Of a DNA stretch of 64,000 nt, positions 35,023 through 45,136 are shown one piece after another. The notes below the pieces were generated by a model. The model worked only from the letters and a program-made list of their open reading frames with translations, had not been told where the DNA came from and did no database searches. Position numbers and translations under genes: made by a program. The DNA lies in assembly GCF_001467695.1 (NCBI RefSeq), contig NZ_LNYE01000023.1, forward strand, positions 338,644 through 402,643. Reading direction: 5' to 3'. Origin of the DNA: Legionella gratiana (GTDB lineage Bacteria > Pseudomonadota > Gammaproteobacteria > Legionellales > Legionellaceae). Each line of letters starts with the position of its first letter. Position 1 is the stretch's first letter.

Positions 35023-37695
35023 TCAAAAAGAGAGTGAAATTTGTTCTTGTTCATTAATTTCCTCGGTATTTGTTACTGCCATTAACGGTTCTTTTGTAAC
35101 AGTATAAAGTCCTTTTTCTAAATCTGCCCTATTAATAATTATAGGATCAACTGGATTTAATTCACTATATTGTTGTGATGCTAATAAAACTGTAAACGAT
35201 TTAGGGGTGCGTAAACTATGTATTGTCTTTTCAGCTGTATTTGATAACTCGCGACTTTCTTGTTGTGCCTCTATATAGTTTCTTGTGTTATTTACCCTTT
35301 GAATACAGTTATCCAAAAAGCATATAAATTGAGAATCATTAGTTTTATCGTATTTTATTGCCTCCATAACTACGGTATTAAACTCCGAAATTCTATCCAA
35401 TTGTAATGCAGCAATAAATGCATTATTTAATTGAGCTGGAATCTCTAAAGTAGGGATGAATTTCTGTAATTGTTGTTGCACATCAAAGTAGAATTTTTTA
35501 AGTACATGTTTACAAAATCCCTTGTCATAAGCTGTAGTGAGGTATGCTTTGAGTTGATTTTCAGTTTCAGCAATCAATGTTATTTTTTCATCCACAGAAA
35601 GTGTGTCACAGTCCATCTTTGTGTGATAGGAGTTGATTGTATTTATCACGTGAGACCTATTACCCACATTATATGCTTCTTTAATGACGGTTAAATCCAT
35701 AAGATCTAAGTAATTGATAGAGGGATCTAGAATTAATTGATGTTCAGGGTGAAGTAGATTTTCATTTAATAACATTAATTGTTCTTTGCTTATAAGTACT
35801 GTTTTGACTGAATTAATGATTATCGAGTCACTTTTGCTGCGACGTTTAATAAACTCAACCATAGCTGCAGAAATTTTGTCAGTAAAAGTGAGTTGAATGT
35901 AGCCATTGCGTAGGTCATCTATTTGTTTAATCGTATTGAACTGTCTGTAGGTCCATGGGTTTTTATAGGGGCGTCCATCATCACTAAATAAGATTGGATT
36001 ATGCATCAATTTTTCGAAAATCAATGCTTGTCTTATCTCTATAGAATTGATCTCTCCAGTTGTTTGAGGAAGCAAATTTTCTATTGTTGCGATGCGTTCT
36101 TGTATTTTTGTTTTAAGTATCTCAGCATCTTTTTCAAGAATTATCAAGTTGTTCAACTGAGTTGTGAGACGAGTATATTTTTCATGGCTCTGGTTTTTTT
36201 GCAGCTTCCGCTGAATTTTAGTTATTTTCTGATGATGTTGCCATGTAACATGATTTGCATATTGAATGAGTTTATCTTTTAGAGTTTTAAGTCGCATGAT
36301 GCTTGCAAATTTGGAATTAAATGATGAATCTTCAATAATAGTGCGATTACGTCCTATGCCATGACGTGTATGTTTTCGAAGAAATTCACCAGGTATTAAG
36401 CAAAGACGTGAATCAAGAATAAATTTATCCGTATCCATTAACGATTGATCAAAAATAAAAAGAGACTTCCCCCCCTTTAATGCTTTATTTTGACAATTGC
36501 CGCCTAGGGTATCAGGATCACTACATATATAGAACAAACCCAATGCATTACTGAAATCATCAATGAAACAATCTGCTTCTATACCTTCACCTATAGGTTT
36601 AATCGTAGAGTAATGAGTGTAGGTCTTACCACTGAGCCAAGATGTAAATGTTTTTCCTGAAGAAAATTCACTTAATAAACGTATGTCGGAAAAAAGAATA
36701 AATAACGCCGGATGATCATTATAAGTAATAGAGATCGTAATGGCTGTATCTAGCCCCAATAAGCGAGAAATATTAAGTGCCATAGCTTCATGTTGAACTT
36801 CTCTAATATCACCGCGTTTAGGCAGCTTTATTATGGCTTCGGTACAAAGTTTATACTGTTCTCTTGCCGCATAATAATCATCTATACGAAGGTTAATTGA
36901 GCATTCACACAGATTGCGTAATTGCTTTTTTACACTCTTTAAGCTCACTAATGGGATTTTTTCTGTAACGCCCCCTATATCTTCCTCTAGCATACAATAA
37001 TCGAGGGTGGAGCCATTGTTTTGAGTAATACTTATTTGTTTTAATTCATTGATTTTTTTAAGATCCTGGAGGATAGTTACTCTTTTTTGTATTTTTTCTT
37101 TTTTAGAATTGTTATCAACTAAGTTAATTTCTTCTTGTAATTGTAAAATTTGTAAAGTAATTTGTGAGGAGCTAGACGCATCAAAAGTTATCGCTTCAGG
37201 AACGGTTTGTAGTAAAGTATACAGTTTTGCTCTACTGTTTCTAATTAAGTCATTTAGTTCGGGTTCTATTTCGGAAAGCACTTTGGCTGAGCGTGCATAA
37301 TAATCATCATTGGGTAATGCAACGATATCATGTGCATTTAAAGTATAACGTATGCCTTCTTCGGCTTTTTTAAGACTAATCCTCTTTAATAGAGGAGGAG
37401 AGCCTGGCTTAAGAGTAGCGGAATATTTAATGATGCCACACAACTCGTGCCATTGGTTTGGATCGGTTTCAAGCGTTTCAAAATTAAATAAGCCATTGTG
37501 ATGAAGTTCAATATGCTTTAATAAAACATTCAGATCAGCATAAATCTCTAAATCCTCATCCTTTAGATCAACTGCAATAGGATTTTCACTTTTTTCTGTT
37601 AAGAAACGTTTAATAATCCTATTTTTTTGTACCAACTCCATATGTTTTAGGTCCTTATGAAAAAATTGATCCAATTTGCTTATAAATATAGACAA
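35023..37695 (-). CDS. Large orphan protein, candidate Dot/Icm effector (890 residues)
   Basis: No family is recognised with certainty. The soluble protein lacks a signal peptide. The middle (about residues 290-460) looks like an ordered catalytic-type core: DIREVQHEAMALNISRLLG, HPALFILFSDIRLL, HYSTIKPIGEGIEADCF, IDDFSNALGLFYICSD, DTLGGNCQNKALKGG and KHTRHGIGRNRTIIEDSS. The Glu/His/Lys pattern recalls HipA-like or ATP-grasp kinases, but I could not align it. A coiled-coil region follows (about 465-560). The C-terminus has an acidic TEEINEQEQIS stretch, compatible with an E-block secretion signal. It is divergent from fdxA with 182 bases between. It could instead be a Legionella-specific intracellular enzyme. 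Confidence 0.6.
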   Translation of the reverse strand: MSIFISKLDQFFHKDLKHMELVQKNRIIKRFLTEKSENPIAVDLKDEDLEIYADLNVLLKHIELHHNGLFNFETLETDPNQWHELCGIIKYSATLKPGSPPLLKRISLKKAEEGIRYTLNAHDIVALPNDDYYARSAKVLSEIEPELNDLIRNSRAKLYTLLQTVPEAITFDASSSSQITLQILQLQEEINLVDNNSKKEKIQKRVTILQDLKKINELKQISITQNNGSTLDYCMLEEDIGGVTEKIPLVSLKSVKKQLRNLCECSINLRIDDYYAAREQYKLCTEAIIKLPKRGDIREVQHEAMALNISRLLGLDTAITISITYNDHPALFILFSDIRLLSEFSSGKTFTSWLSGKTYTHYSTIKPIGEGIEADCFIDDFSNALGLFYICSDPDTLGGNCQNKALKGGKSLFIFDQSLMDTDKFILDSRLCLIPGEFLRKHTRHGIGRNRTIIEDSSFNSKFASIMRLKTLKDKLIQYANHVTWQHHQKITKIQRKLQKNQSHEKYTRLTTQLNNLIILEKDAEILKTKIQERIATIENLLPQTTGEINSIEIRQALIFEKLMHNPILFSDDGRPYKNPWTYRQFNTIKQIDDLRNGYIQLTFTDKISAAMVEFIKRRSKSDSIIINSVKTVLISKEQLMLLNENLLHPEHQLILDPSINYLDLMDLTVIKEAYNVGNRSHVINTINSYHTKMDCDTLSVDEKITLIAETENQLKAYLTTAYDKGFCKHVLKKFYFDVQQQLQKFIPTLEIPAQLNNAFIAALQLDRISEFNTVVMEAIKYDKTNDSQFICFLDNCIQRVNNTRNYIEAQQESRELSNTAEKTIHSLRTPKSFTVLLASQQYSELNPVDPIIINRADLEKGLYTVTKEPLMAVTNTEEINEQEQISLSF

Positions 37696-37877
37696 TTTTG
37701 ATGCTTTTGGTCAAAAAGTAATTAAAGATTGTTGTAAGATCACGATTTATTACCCATTATGATCTTTATTCAAAAATAAAGAACCAATTGTTTTAGTCAA
37801 TTATTGAGAAAATTACTACTTAAATAGCTTGTTTTATGCTTTAATAACTAGTATTTCAAGTTCAAAAAAGGTTTGTC

Positions 37878-38207
37878 ATGACTTTTGTAGTTACAGAAAG
37901 TTGTATTAAATGTAAGTATACGGATTGCGTAGAAGTTTGTCCTGTTGATTGCTTTTATGAAGGACCTAATTTTTTAGCCATTCATCCCGAAGAATGCATT
38001 GACTGTGCTTTGTGTGAACCGGAATGTCCTGTTAATGCAATAGTTTCTGAAGATGACTTAACGCCTGAGCAGCAGCAATTTAAAGAATTAAATGCAAAGC
38101 TTGTTACGAATTGGCCTAATATTACATCTAAAAAAGATGCGCCGTCGGATGCTAAAGATTGGGAACAGATTAAGGATAAACTTCAATATCTACAAGAAGA
38201 GTGGTAG
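37878..38207 (+). CDS. fdxA: 7Fe-8S ferredoxin
   Basis: The 109-residue protein is an Azotobacter FdI-like ferredoxin. Its two cysteine motifs are [18 protein letters not shown] at about residues 9-26 (a 3Fe-4S plus 4Fe-4S pattern) and [16 protein letters not shown] at about 40-55. The C-terminal extension (about residues 65-109, FKELNAKL...EW) is normal for FdxA. It carries electrons in the cytoplasm. Its stop overlaps the start of the helicase gene by seven bases, so both are probably on one transcript; the Fe-S helicase neighbour makes a functional link attractive but unproven. Confidence 0.95.
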   Translation: MTFVVTESCIKCKYTDCVEVCPVDCFYEGPNFLAIHPEECIDCALCEPECPVNAIVSEDDLTPEQQQFKELNAKLVTNWPNITSKKDAPSDAKDWEQIKDKLQYLQEEW

Positions 38208-40156
38208 AAATCACCTCACTCATTCAATCATGTCAGCGAGCCCTTGGTGAGAAAGGACGACTTTCTACAGCAATTCCTGGGTTTATGGCACGTGCACCAC
38301 AATCTGATTTGGCTGTAGCGATTGCTGCAGCAATCGATGAAAAATCCACTCTTGTAGCCGAAGCAGGAACTGGAACAGGTAAGACATTTGCCTATTTGTT
38401 ACCTTGCTTATTAAGTGGAAAAAAAACACTCATTTCTACTGCTACTAAAACGTTACAAGATCAACTCTATCAAAAAGATTTACCAACTTTAGTCAGAGCA
38501 TTAGGATTATCAGTACGTGTACAAAATCTCAAAGGTAGAGCGAATTATATCTGTCAATATCGTGTCGCGTTATATTCGGAGGAAGGACAATTTCAAAACC
38601 CACAATGTGCTCATGAAGTGGCTCATGTTCGAAGTAAATTATCACAAATGAAAAATGGGGATCGCTCTGAATTACCTGAGCTAAGCGAGGATTCTTCGGT
38701 CTGGCCTTATGTAACTTCAACCGTAGATAATTGCTTGGGTGTTGAATGCTCTCACTATGAAACATGTTTTCTAGTCAAAGCGCGTAAGCGAGCGTTAGAT
38801 GCAGATGTAGTAGTGATCAACCATCACCTTTTTTTTGCTGATTCACGTCTAAAAGAAGAAGGATTTGGTGAGTTACTACCCGGAGTTGATGTCGTTGTTT
38901 TTGATGAGGCACATCAACTTGCTGAAATAGCAACTCATTTTAATGGAGAGCGAATTGGAACGCGACAGTTTCGTGATTTATTGGATGATCTTATTAAGGA
39001 ATGGCCTGTTTTCGATCGTGCCAATCAGCCTTTAAAAGCGTTAAGCCATAAAGCAGACCAGTTAATGGATGAGTTAGTAACACGCTTACCTGCAGAGGAG
39101 CGAGTGAGTTGGGAGGAAATAAAGCGAAATAAATCATTTATGAGTATTTGGGAACATTGGTTGGCATTGAACGATGAGTTAATGGAGTGTTTCAATGAGA
39201 TCGCTCTTGCTGAATTTCCCGGACTTGCGCGTTGTAAAGAGCGACTCATCGATTTTGCTAGAATTCTATTAATTTTTACTGAGGAAACTAAGGATAAAAT
39301 TAGATGGTTGGAGCGTTTTAAACATACTTTAGTTTTTCATGTTACACCCTATGATGTTGCTGAGTCGTTTAGCGAATTACTAAAAAGACAATCATGTACT
39401 TATGTATTTACTTCTGCAACGCTAACAATGGCGGATTCCTTTGATTGTTTTTGTAAACCTTTAGGGCTACATGGAATTAAGACTTTAGTATTGCCTAGTC
39501 CTTTTAACTACCAGCGGCAAGCATTATTGTATTTACCTAGAGGTTTACCTGATCCTAAAAACGCTTCTTATAATGAATTATTAATCGAACGCGCTATCCC
39601 ACTTATTGAAGCTTTAGGGGGACGTAGCTTTTTTTTATTTACCAGCCATAGATCTTTAAAACATGTTGCTCAAATAATGTCCAATAATTTAAACTATCCG
39701 TTACTTATTCAAGGAACAGAAGCAAAACCTATTTTATTAGAACGTTTTAGGCAATTAGGGAATGCAGTTTTGTTAGGAACTTCAACGTTTTGGGAAGGCG
39801 TTGATGTAAAAGGGGAGGCGCTATCTTGCGTTATTATTGATAAAATACCTTTTTCTAGCCCAGTAGATCCCGTAATTCGTGGTAGAATGGCTTATTTGAA
39901 GGAAAAAGGATTATCGGGTTTTGATGAGTTATCTTTACCTAGTGCCGTAATCGCTTTAAAACAAGGGGTGGGGCGCTTAATTCGAGATAACACGGATAAA
40001 GGTGTATTGATGATCGCTGATCCTCGTCTTACTGGTAGAGAGTATGGTAGGCGAATATTAGCAAGTTTACCACAATTACCGAAAACCCGAGAAGAACACA
40101 AAGTACTTCAATTCATTAGAGAATTAGAGTTGACTTATGAAGTTATTAGCGATTGA
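38201..40156 (+). CDS. yoaA: DinG/YoaA-family ATP-dependent DNA helicase
   Basis: An XPD-like 5'-3' helicase of superfamily 2. Walker A is at residues 55-62 (AGTGTGKT) and the Walker B DEAH box at residues 235-238. A four-cysteine cluster for a 4Fe-4S centre sits between them (Cys in [25 protein letters not shown]). C-terminal helicase motifs are [20 protein letters not shown] and QGVGRLIR. At 651 residues it matches YoaA (about 636) rather than the larger DinG (about 715). GTG 38201 overlaps fdxA by seven bases; the 3' end overlaps tsaB by 20 bases. Likely role: DNA repair/replication-fork processing. Confidence 0.92.
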   Translation: MVEITSLIQSCQRALGEKGRLSTAIPGFMARAPQSDLAVAIAAAIDEKSTLVAEAGTGTGKTFAYLLPCLLSGKKTLISTATKTLQDQLYQKDLPTLVRALGLSVRVQNLKGRANYICQYRVALYSEEGQFQNPQCAHEVAHVRSKLSQMKNGDRSELPELSEDSSVWPYVTSTVDNCLGVECSHYETCFLVKARKRALDADVVVINHHLFFADSRLKEEGFGELLPGVDVVVFDEAHQLAEIATHFNGERIGTRQFRDLLDDLIKEWPVFDRANQPLKALSHKADQLMDELVTRLPAEERVSWEEIKRNKSFMSIWEHWLALNDELMECFNEIALAEFPGLARCKERLIDFARILLIFTEETKDKIRWLERFKHTLVFHVTPYDVAESFSELLKRQSCTYVFTSATLTMADSFDCFCKPLGLHGIKTLVLPSPFNYQRQALLYLPRGLPDPKNASYNELLIERAIPLIEALGGRSFFLFTSHRSLKHVAQIMSNNLNYPLLIQGTEAKPILLERFRQLGNAVLLGTSTFWEGVDVKGEALSCVIIDKIPFSSPVDPVIRGRMAYLKEKGLSGFDELSLPSAVIALKQGVGRLIRDNTDKGVLMIADPRLTGREYGRRILASLPQLPKTREEHKVLQFIRELELTYEVISD

Positions 40157-40787
40157 TACATCGACCGAAATAGCCAGTATAGCGTTGCTAACTGGAAAAG
40201 AGTTACTTTGTGACGAGCAAAGCAACCCTAAAACGCACACCCAATTTATTTTGCCTATGATTGATAAGTTAATGGTAAATGCTGGTTTGCACATGAATCA
40301 ACTTGATGGCATTGTATTTGGGCGAGGACCTGGAAGTTTCACGGGTTTGCGTATTGCTTGTAGTATTGCAAAAGGGTTGGCTTATGCGCATGATTTGGGA
40401 TTAATTCCAGTAAGTAATTTAGTTGCTATTGCCTGGTCAGTTCGTCAACAAAGGCAAGGAGCGCATTTACCTGTATTAACAGTACTGGATGCGCGCATGC
40501 ATGAAATGTATTGGGCTTATTTCGCTAAAGATCAATGGATGGCGGAGGAAAAGGTCAATCCCGTATCTGAAATGAGTATACCTGAAGAGCAGTCTATAAT
40601 CCTTGCAGGAGTAGGGATAGATTTATACTGGGAAAATTTTACTTCTAAAACTAAATCACAAGTTAGTGAAAAATTGCTTATAAATCCTTCTGCAGCTGCT
40701 ATGATTCAATTTGCCCAGTTTTCTGCATTAAAACCGGTCTCAGCAGGTGCCGCGCACCCTGTGTATATCCGAAATAAAGTCACTTAG
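40137..40787 (+). CDS. tsaB: tRNA t6A37 biosynthesis protein TsaB
   Basis: TsaB (YeaZ) forms a complex with TsaD, TsaE and TsaC for N6-threonylcarbamoylation of A37 in ANN-reading tRNAs. The 216-residue protein begins [17 protein letters not shown], the ASKHA-fold phosphate loop, with the family signature GRGPGSFTGLRIACSIAKGLAYAHDLGL near residues 62-90 and DARMHEMYWAYF in the centre. Its ATG lies inside the last codons of the helicase gene (20-base overlap), indicating coupling. A ribosome site for the following mini-gene (AGGAG) overlaps its stop region. Confidence 0.95.
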   Translation: MKLLAIDTSTEIASIALLTGKELLCDEQSNPKTHTQFILPMIDKLMVNAGLHMNQLDGIVFGRGPGSFTGLRIACSIAKGLAYAHDLGLIPVSNLVAIAWSVRQQRQGAHLPVLTVLDARMHEMYWAYFAKDQWMAEEKVNPVSEMSIPEEQSIILAGVGIDLYWENFTSKTKSQVSEKLLINPSAAAMIQFAQFSALKPVSAGAAHPVYIRNKVT

Positions 40788-40796
40788 GAGTCTTTC

Positions 40797-40976
40797 ATGG
40801 ATAAAAAATTATTGGAACTATTAGTTTGTCCTCTATGTAAAGGAAAATTACTATTAAAAAAGCAAGAACTGATCTGTAAGTTTGATCGGCTGGCTTTTCC
40901 TATTCATGATGATATTCCGGTAATGTTGGAGCATGAAGCTCGAGTTATTCCATTGGAAGAAAAAGATAAGTTATAG
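40797..40976 (+). CDS. Trm112/YcaR-like zinc-ribbon mini-protein (59 residues)
   Basis: A 59-codon gene starting at ATG 40797, with AGGAG 8 bases upstream. The protein begins [18 protein letters not shown], the typical start of the UPF0434/Trm112 family, with C11-x-x-C14 and a further Cys27 in [12 protein letters not shown], followed by [12 protein letters not shown]. These short proteins bind zinc or partner methyltransferases. The position just after tsaB, on the same strand, suggests an RNA-modification or cell-envelope link as in other bacteria, where it often precedes kdsB. The last few codons run into a repeat region. Confidence 0.88.
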   Translation: MDKKLLELLVCPLCKGKLLLKKQELICKFDRLAFPIHDDIPVMLEHEARVIPLEEKDKL

Positions 40977-41317
40977 AAAAATTGTACCGAACATCGCCCT
41001 TCGCGAAAGCGGAAGGTCTAATACGAATTTGCTAAATATTGAGCGCTTTGTTTCTGGAACGATTGGCATTCTTTTAATTTGTAGATTCTGTGTGTCCCAA
41101 GATCTTGATCTGAATCTTCTACACATCTTGTCTATCGCAAATAAAACAGGATCCAATTATTTCTTTTGCAGAAGAAGACGGTATTGAGAGCATCGTCACC
41201 CTCTGCGTAAGCAGGGGGTCTCGTAAGCGTATGACTGCAAGGTGAAGTTTAGAGCAAAGATTGGTTGCTTTTAGACCTTCCGCTTTTGCGGAAGGCGACG
41301 GTATTGAGAAGTTTTTT
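40977..41317. repeat. Cluster of short dispersed repeats
   Basis: This 341-base gap is a mosaic of repeats. It has an imperfect hairpin CCTTCGC-GAAA-GCGGAAGG (40998-41016), a TCCCAAGATCTTGATCT block (41096-41112) that recurs inverted at 59045-59061, and the longer block 41178-41310 described separately. The phrase GACGGTATTGAG occurs twice (41178 and 41298), so part of the unit is tandem. No gene was recognised. Confidence 0.65.
41178..41310. repeat. Dispersed repeat, copy A (inverted partner at 63313-63427)
   Basis: It contains GACGGTATTGAGAGCATCG, a CCCTCTGCGTAAGCAGGGGG hairpin, AGCGTATGACTGCAA, GTGAAGTTTAGAGCAAA and a perfect CCTTCCGC-TTTT-GCGGAAGG stem-loop (41276-41295). All of these except the second arm of the GGGGG hairpin recur, in reverse complement and slightly rearranged order, at 63313-63427; a shorter piece is at 59069-59099. 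It lies immediately before the stop of the minus-strand gene at 41318, so its stem may end that transcript. Confidence 0.75.
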
Positions 41318-43396
41318 TTAATCTGTAGATCCAGGGCTCCCTAAAAAACAATTTGATTCCATTTTTTGCGGAGTATCTTCTAGCGATATTTTATGTTCAT
41401 ATTTACTAAATAGCCCTAATTTTGAAGTTTGCGGTATTATTGGTGCAACTTGCTGGTGAGCGGATACGAGTAGCCTCTCCTCAATTTTTAAATAGTCTAA
41501 GAAAGCTAACAAATTTGTTGGTAGGATATGATTTAGATTTTTATTCTCGAAAATATAACGATGAATTACTTGAAATTCTTCTAACAATTGAGGATTAATA
41601 AGCAAGGGCTTTAGTACTTCTAAATCTAACTCCTGCATATTCTTTACGATCGTTAGAAAAGAAATTGCCGCAGATTGTTCTGAATCTCTTTGTGCTGCCT
41701 TCAACGCTTGCTTTGCTATTTCTAAGTAATTCTCTGCTAAACATTGCTTCCATTGCATTACCTGATAAAAAACGATGGCATTTTCAACAGACACTACATC
41801 AGATAAGGATTGATCGCCAGTGCATAGTTTCAAGGGATGAGAGGCGGCAACTAATTGTGTAAATGTATTATTCTCAAAGCGAAACAAATTAATAATCCGT
41901 AATTGAGGAAGATCTTGAGGTGAAGGATTTTTATAAAGGGCTTCCTCATGAATCGTATTATTTTTTTGTGTGATAAAGCGGATTTGACTGTATTTCTGAT
42001 AATCAATATTAAGTCCATTCAGTTGTTCTCTTGTAATAGGTACAACAATATCGACATCTTTCTTTTTATCTTGTTCTGCAACCGAAAGAGCCATTCGAAC
42101 GAAGTTACTGACATTGGCTCCTTTATTTGCAGTTCGTAGTGCATCTTTATTAGCATAACCGAAAAATAGCATATGATTTGCCTCATATGCTTTCGCTTGG
42201 TCCTCAGATACTCCAGGCTGAGCAGTAGACTGAACTTCAGTTTCTGATGAATCATGTTGGGGCATAGGAGTTTTAGCTAGAGTGCACTCGGGGAATAGAA
42301 CATCAAGAATAATTTGTTGCTTTTGTATTTGCGTTAAAGGATGCCCATCAGTAGGAGGAAGAATGAATATACCCATTTCATCTTCACCCAGCCCCGTTTT
42401 TAATTCAATAACGTCAGGTTGAGTTTTTCTAACCCCAAAAGAATATTCTAAGCAAGAAATAATTTGTTTCTTAAATTGATATTTTAATTGTTCCAGATGA
42501 TTATCGGTTAAAAAGTGAAAAGTAGGGAACGCTAAAATAGCATCTGTTCGCTTAAGATTTGTAATGATTTTCTTCTCTAGGAACAACTCATCCCAACTGT
42601 TTATTTTATCAATGAAAAGAGTATCAGAAGTTGCTAATTCATCAGGAATTTCTGCAACTCTCCCTTTAATAATCCAATGAATGGTTAATTTAGGATGAGC
42701 CGATTTTAATAACCGGATTAAACGAGCTGCTGCGTTATAATCTCCTAAAGTACCCCAAGAGACTTCGGTGAGAATGGTTAATTGATTTTGAGTGTTTAAT
42801 CGTTGCTGTTCAGAAATATCTTTTATTTTTGCTCCATATAATATTGCTTCACGCAAAATAATTTTCAAATGGCTTTCCATCAAATGTTTTTTAAATAATC
42901 CAAGATCAATAAAAGGGCTTTTGTTCTCTTTAATGTCTATTATAGTTTGAGCAAACTGGTTTAATTCAGTAAGTTCATCCACAGATAATTTAAATGTTTC
43001 TGCGTAAAAACTGACAGTCTTAAGAAAAATATCTTTTGCATTTTTATCTTTAACCCGCACGAGTTGGTAATAATCATTAATGATTTGATATAGAGTCACT
43101 TGAGGTTTTGGAGAGGTGTCCAGAGGCATCATAGGGTTTTTTGTTTTTTTTATCTGGTGATGAGGTGCTATGATTTTTTTTGTTTTTAAAAGATCACTAT
43201 AACCATGATTAGGATTTATTGGAAAATAGTTTTGATTGTTTGTTTTTGGATTTTGACTACCTAGCGTGTTTTGTTCCTCAGGCTCTATGGTGAGGTATTT
43301 TTTTAATTGCGCCATTAAAAAATCTTGTTGATTTTCTGGAGCATCAGAAAGTTTTATTAAAAGAGATTTTTGCGCGGGGGTAAGTTCTGAAAACAT
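41318..43396 (-). CDS. Orphan protein, 692 residues, possible GT-B fold; effector candidate
   Basis: No close family is recognised. The first 110 residues are low-complexity, Pro/Asn/Lys-rich. The core starts near residue 205 with LTILTEVSWGTLGDYNAAAR then LIRLLKSAHPKLTIHWIIKG, which looks like the glycine-loop start of a GT-B glycosyltransferase (compare EarP-type enzymes). A second half has ANHMLFFGYANKD (about residue 400) and LKLCTGDQSLSDVVSVENAIVFYQVMQWK in two short pieces, like the donor-site GD/S-E region of that fold. A helical tail follows. The C-terminus is mildly acidic (SLEDTPQKMES). Monocistronic; the repeat block at 41178-41310 lies just beyond the stop. The glycosyltransferase idea is a hypothesis from pattern only. 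Confidence 0.5.
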   Translation of the reverse strand: MFSELTPAQKSLLIKLSDAPENQQDFLMAQLKKYLTIEPEEQNTLGSQNPKTNNQNYFPINPNHGYSDLLKTKKIIAPHHQIKKTKNPMMPLDTSPKPQVTLYQIINDYYQLVRVKDKNAKDIFLKTVSFYAETFKLSVDELTELNQFAQTIIDIKENKSPFIDLGLFKKHLMESHLKIILREAILYGAKIKDISEQQRLNTQNQLTILTEVSWGTLGDYNAAARLIRLLKSAHPKLTIHWIIKGRVAEIPDELATSDTLFIDKINSWDELFLEKKIITNLKRTDAILAFPTFHFLTDNHLEQLKYQFKKQIISCLEYSFGVRKTQPDVIELKTGLGEDEMGIFILPPTDGHPLTQIQKQQIILDVLFPECTLAKTPMPQHDSSETEVQSTAQPGVSEDQAKAYEANHMLFFGYANKDALRTANKGANVSNFVRMALSVAEQDKKKDVDIVVPITREQLNGLNIDYQKYSQIRFITQKNNTIHEEALYKNPSPQDLPQLRIINLFRFENNTFTQLVAASHPLKLCTGDQSLSDVVSVENAIVFYQVMQWKQCLAENYLEIAKQALKAAQRDSEQSAAISFLTIVKNMQELDLEVLKPLLINPQLLEEFQVIHRYIFENKNLNHILPTNLLAFLDYLKIEERLLVSAHQQVAPIIPQTSKLGLFSKYEHKISLEDTPQKMESNCFLGSPGSTD

Positions 43397-43568
43397 GAAA
43401 TTAGCTAACTATTTATATTAATAGTGGGTAATTTTAAGACATTTTGATTTTATTTCAAATATATTTTGCAATTTTTAAATGGTTTAAACCTTAAACTACA
43501 AGATAATCTGTTAAGATTGGATAATAACTTTATGATTTATAATATTTATTGCTTATTAAATAATTTTT

Positions 43569-44969
43569 TTATTTCTTGGTAATGTATTTTTTGCGCCAAT
43601 ACAATAAAAATGCAGGAATCATCATTAATATAATTCCCATTGAAAAAACAAATCTAAAATGCGCTGCACTGCCGAAATTCATAAATTCAACTGGAGGAAT
43701 AAATCCTACTATTAACGTCATAGTGCAACCGCACAATCCTAAAATACAGGTTAAATAATAACCCATTTTTTTACCAGGTATGGCAAAAGGTCTTTTCATA
43801 TGCGCGAATTTACTCTTTAATTTCCATGCAGCAATAAACATTAAAACATACATCATAATATAAAGTTCTGTACTTAATGCTGTAAATAACCAATAAATAG
43901 CATTCACGGTTGGAAATAATAGAAAGCCACTACAGAGAAGCGTTACTAGAATTGCTTGAATAATTAAAATTCGTGAAGCAACCCCGCGCTTATTTAATTG
44001 ACATAAAAAATTAGGTAAGAAATTATGATTAGCTGCCATGAGCAAACCTTTGGCAGGTGAAATAATCCAGTTGATCATGCTGCCTAGACTACCTAATAAC
44101 AGAAGGACGATGAGAATGGGTAATAACCAGGATAAGTTATACGCATATAAAAAGTTATTAAAGGCTTGTAATACGCCATCAATAAGACTGATTTTTTCTT
44201 TAGGTAGAACAAAAGCAATTGCTAAAGAACCAAAAATCATGGTAGTCAAAATGAGCAACACCGAAAAAAACATCGCTCGGGGAAAATTTTTCTGTGGGTT
44301 ATCCACGTTACGAACGTGAACTGCTGCAAGCTCCATACCCAGAAAAGAGGTCATAATTGCGGTGAGAGACACCCAAGATTGGCTGTCACTCCATTGGGGC
44401 AATAAATGAGGCAAACTTAAATCAATGGCTATAGGATTTCCTTTAATGACCCAAACAGCCGCAAGAAAAATAATAAATCCCATGGGAATGATCATCCCTA
44501 AAATGGCGCAAAGGCCTGCAAAATGGGCTGAAGCACGTAAACCCGATAAAGCAATAAAAGTTAATGACCAAAATATAATGAGAATAACAGCAATTAAATA
44601 ATACTTATTTTGCGCGAGTTCAGGATTGATCAAATAAGCAAGTACTCCCGCAATAAACGATAAAATAGTTGGATACCAAACTAAGGTATTGATCCATTGT
44701 AGCCAAATAGTAAAAAAGGCTAGATTCTCACCATAAGCATGTTTTACCCAACTGTAGATTCCCCCTTCTTCATCAGACCAGGTTGATGATAATTCTGCTG
44801 AGACTAAAGCAACAGGGATTAAAAATACAATTGCCGAAAAAATAAAGAAAAAAATTAATGAAGAGCCGAATAAAGCTGTTCCTGGTAGATTTCTGATGCT
44901 ATCAATTGCACCAGTAATCAATAAGACCAACGCAAGCACAGATATTTTTTCAGAAGACCAATTGTTCAT
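43569..44969 (-). CDS. APC-family amino acid permease (GadC-like)
   Basis: A 466-residue, 12-helix transporter of the glutamate:GABA-antiporter-like branch. The first helix has a IDSIRNLPGTALFG segment and the second region reads SAELSSTWSDEEGGIYSWVKHAYGE, hallmark of this branch (EGGIY-WV). LGMELAAVHVRNVDNPQKNFPRA and SPAKGLLMAANHNFLPNFL are further conserved pieces. It likely exchanges an amino acid for its decarboxylation product or a related compound. No decarboxylase gene is near. The start at 44969 agrees with the usual N-terminus; upstream is an AT-rich 160-base stretch. Confidence 0.87.
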   Translation of the reverse strand: MNNWSSEKISVLALVLLITGAIDSIRNLPGTALFGSSLIFFFIFSAIVFLIPVALVSAELSSTWSDEEGGIYSWVKHAYGENLAFFTIWLQWINTLVWYPTILSFIAGVLAYLINPELAQNKYYLIAVILIIFWSLTFIALSGLRASAHFAGLCAILGMIIPMGFIIFLAAVWVIKGNPIAIDLSLPHLLPQWSDSQSWVSLTAIMTSFLGMELAAVHVRNVDNPQKNFPRAMFFSVLLILTTMIFGSLAIAFVLPKEKISLIDGVLQAFNNFLYAYNLSWLLPILIVLLLLGSLGSMINWIISPAKGLLMAANHNFLPNFLCQLNKRGVASRILIIQAILVTLLCSGFLLFPTVNAIYWLFTALSTELYIMMYVLMFIAAWKLKSKFAHMKRPFAIPGKKMGYYLTCILGLCGCTMTLIVGFIPPVEFMNFGSAAHFRFVFSMGIILMMIPAFLLYWRKKYITKK

Positions 44970-45136
44970 TAATTAATTCTATTTGCTAAAATGATATACA
45001 TTATATAGGAAGTTATTGATTGATGTTACAATTTTTTATCCTACCAAAAAATCTTTATTCTTTTTTAAGAAAATTAACTGTTTTGAAAAATTTTTGTGAG
45101 TACTGGATAAGGATTTTATTAGATTAGGTCCAGTGT

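Noticed and set aside
40977..41317. CRISPR-like array
   Set aside because: The repeats differ in length, order and orientation and have no regular spacers; no cas genes are in the window.
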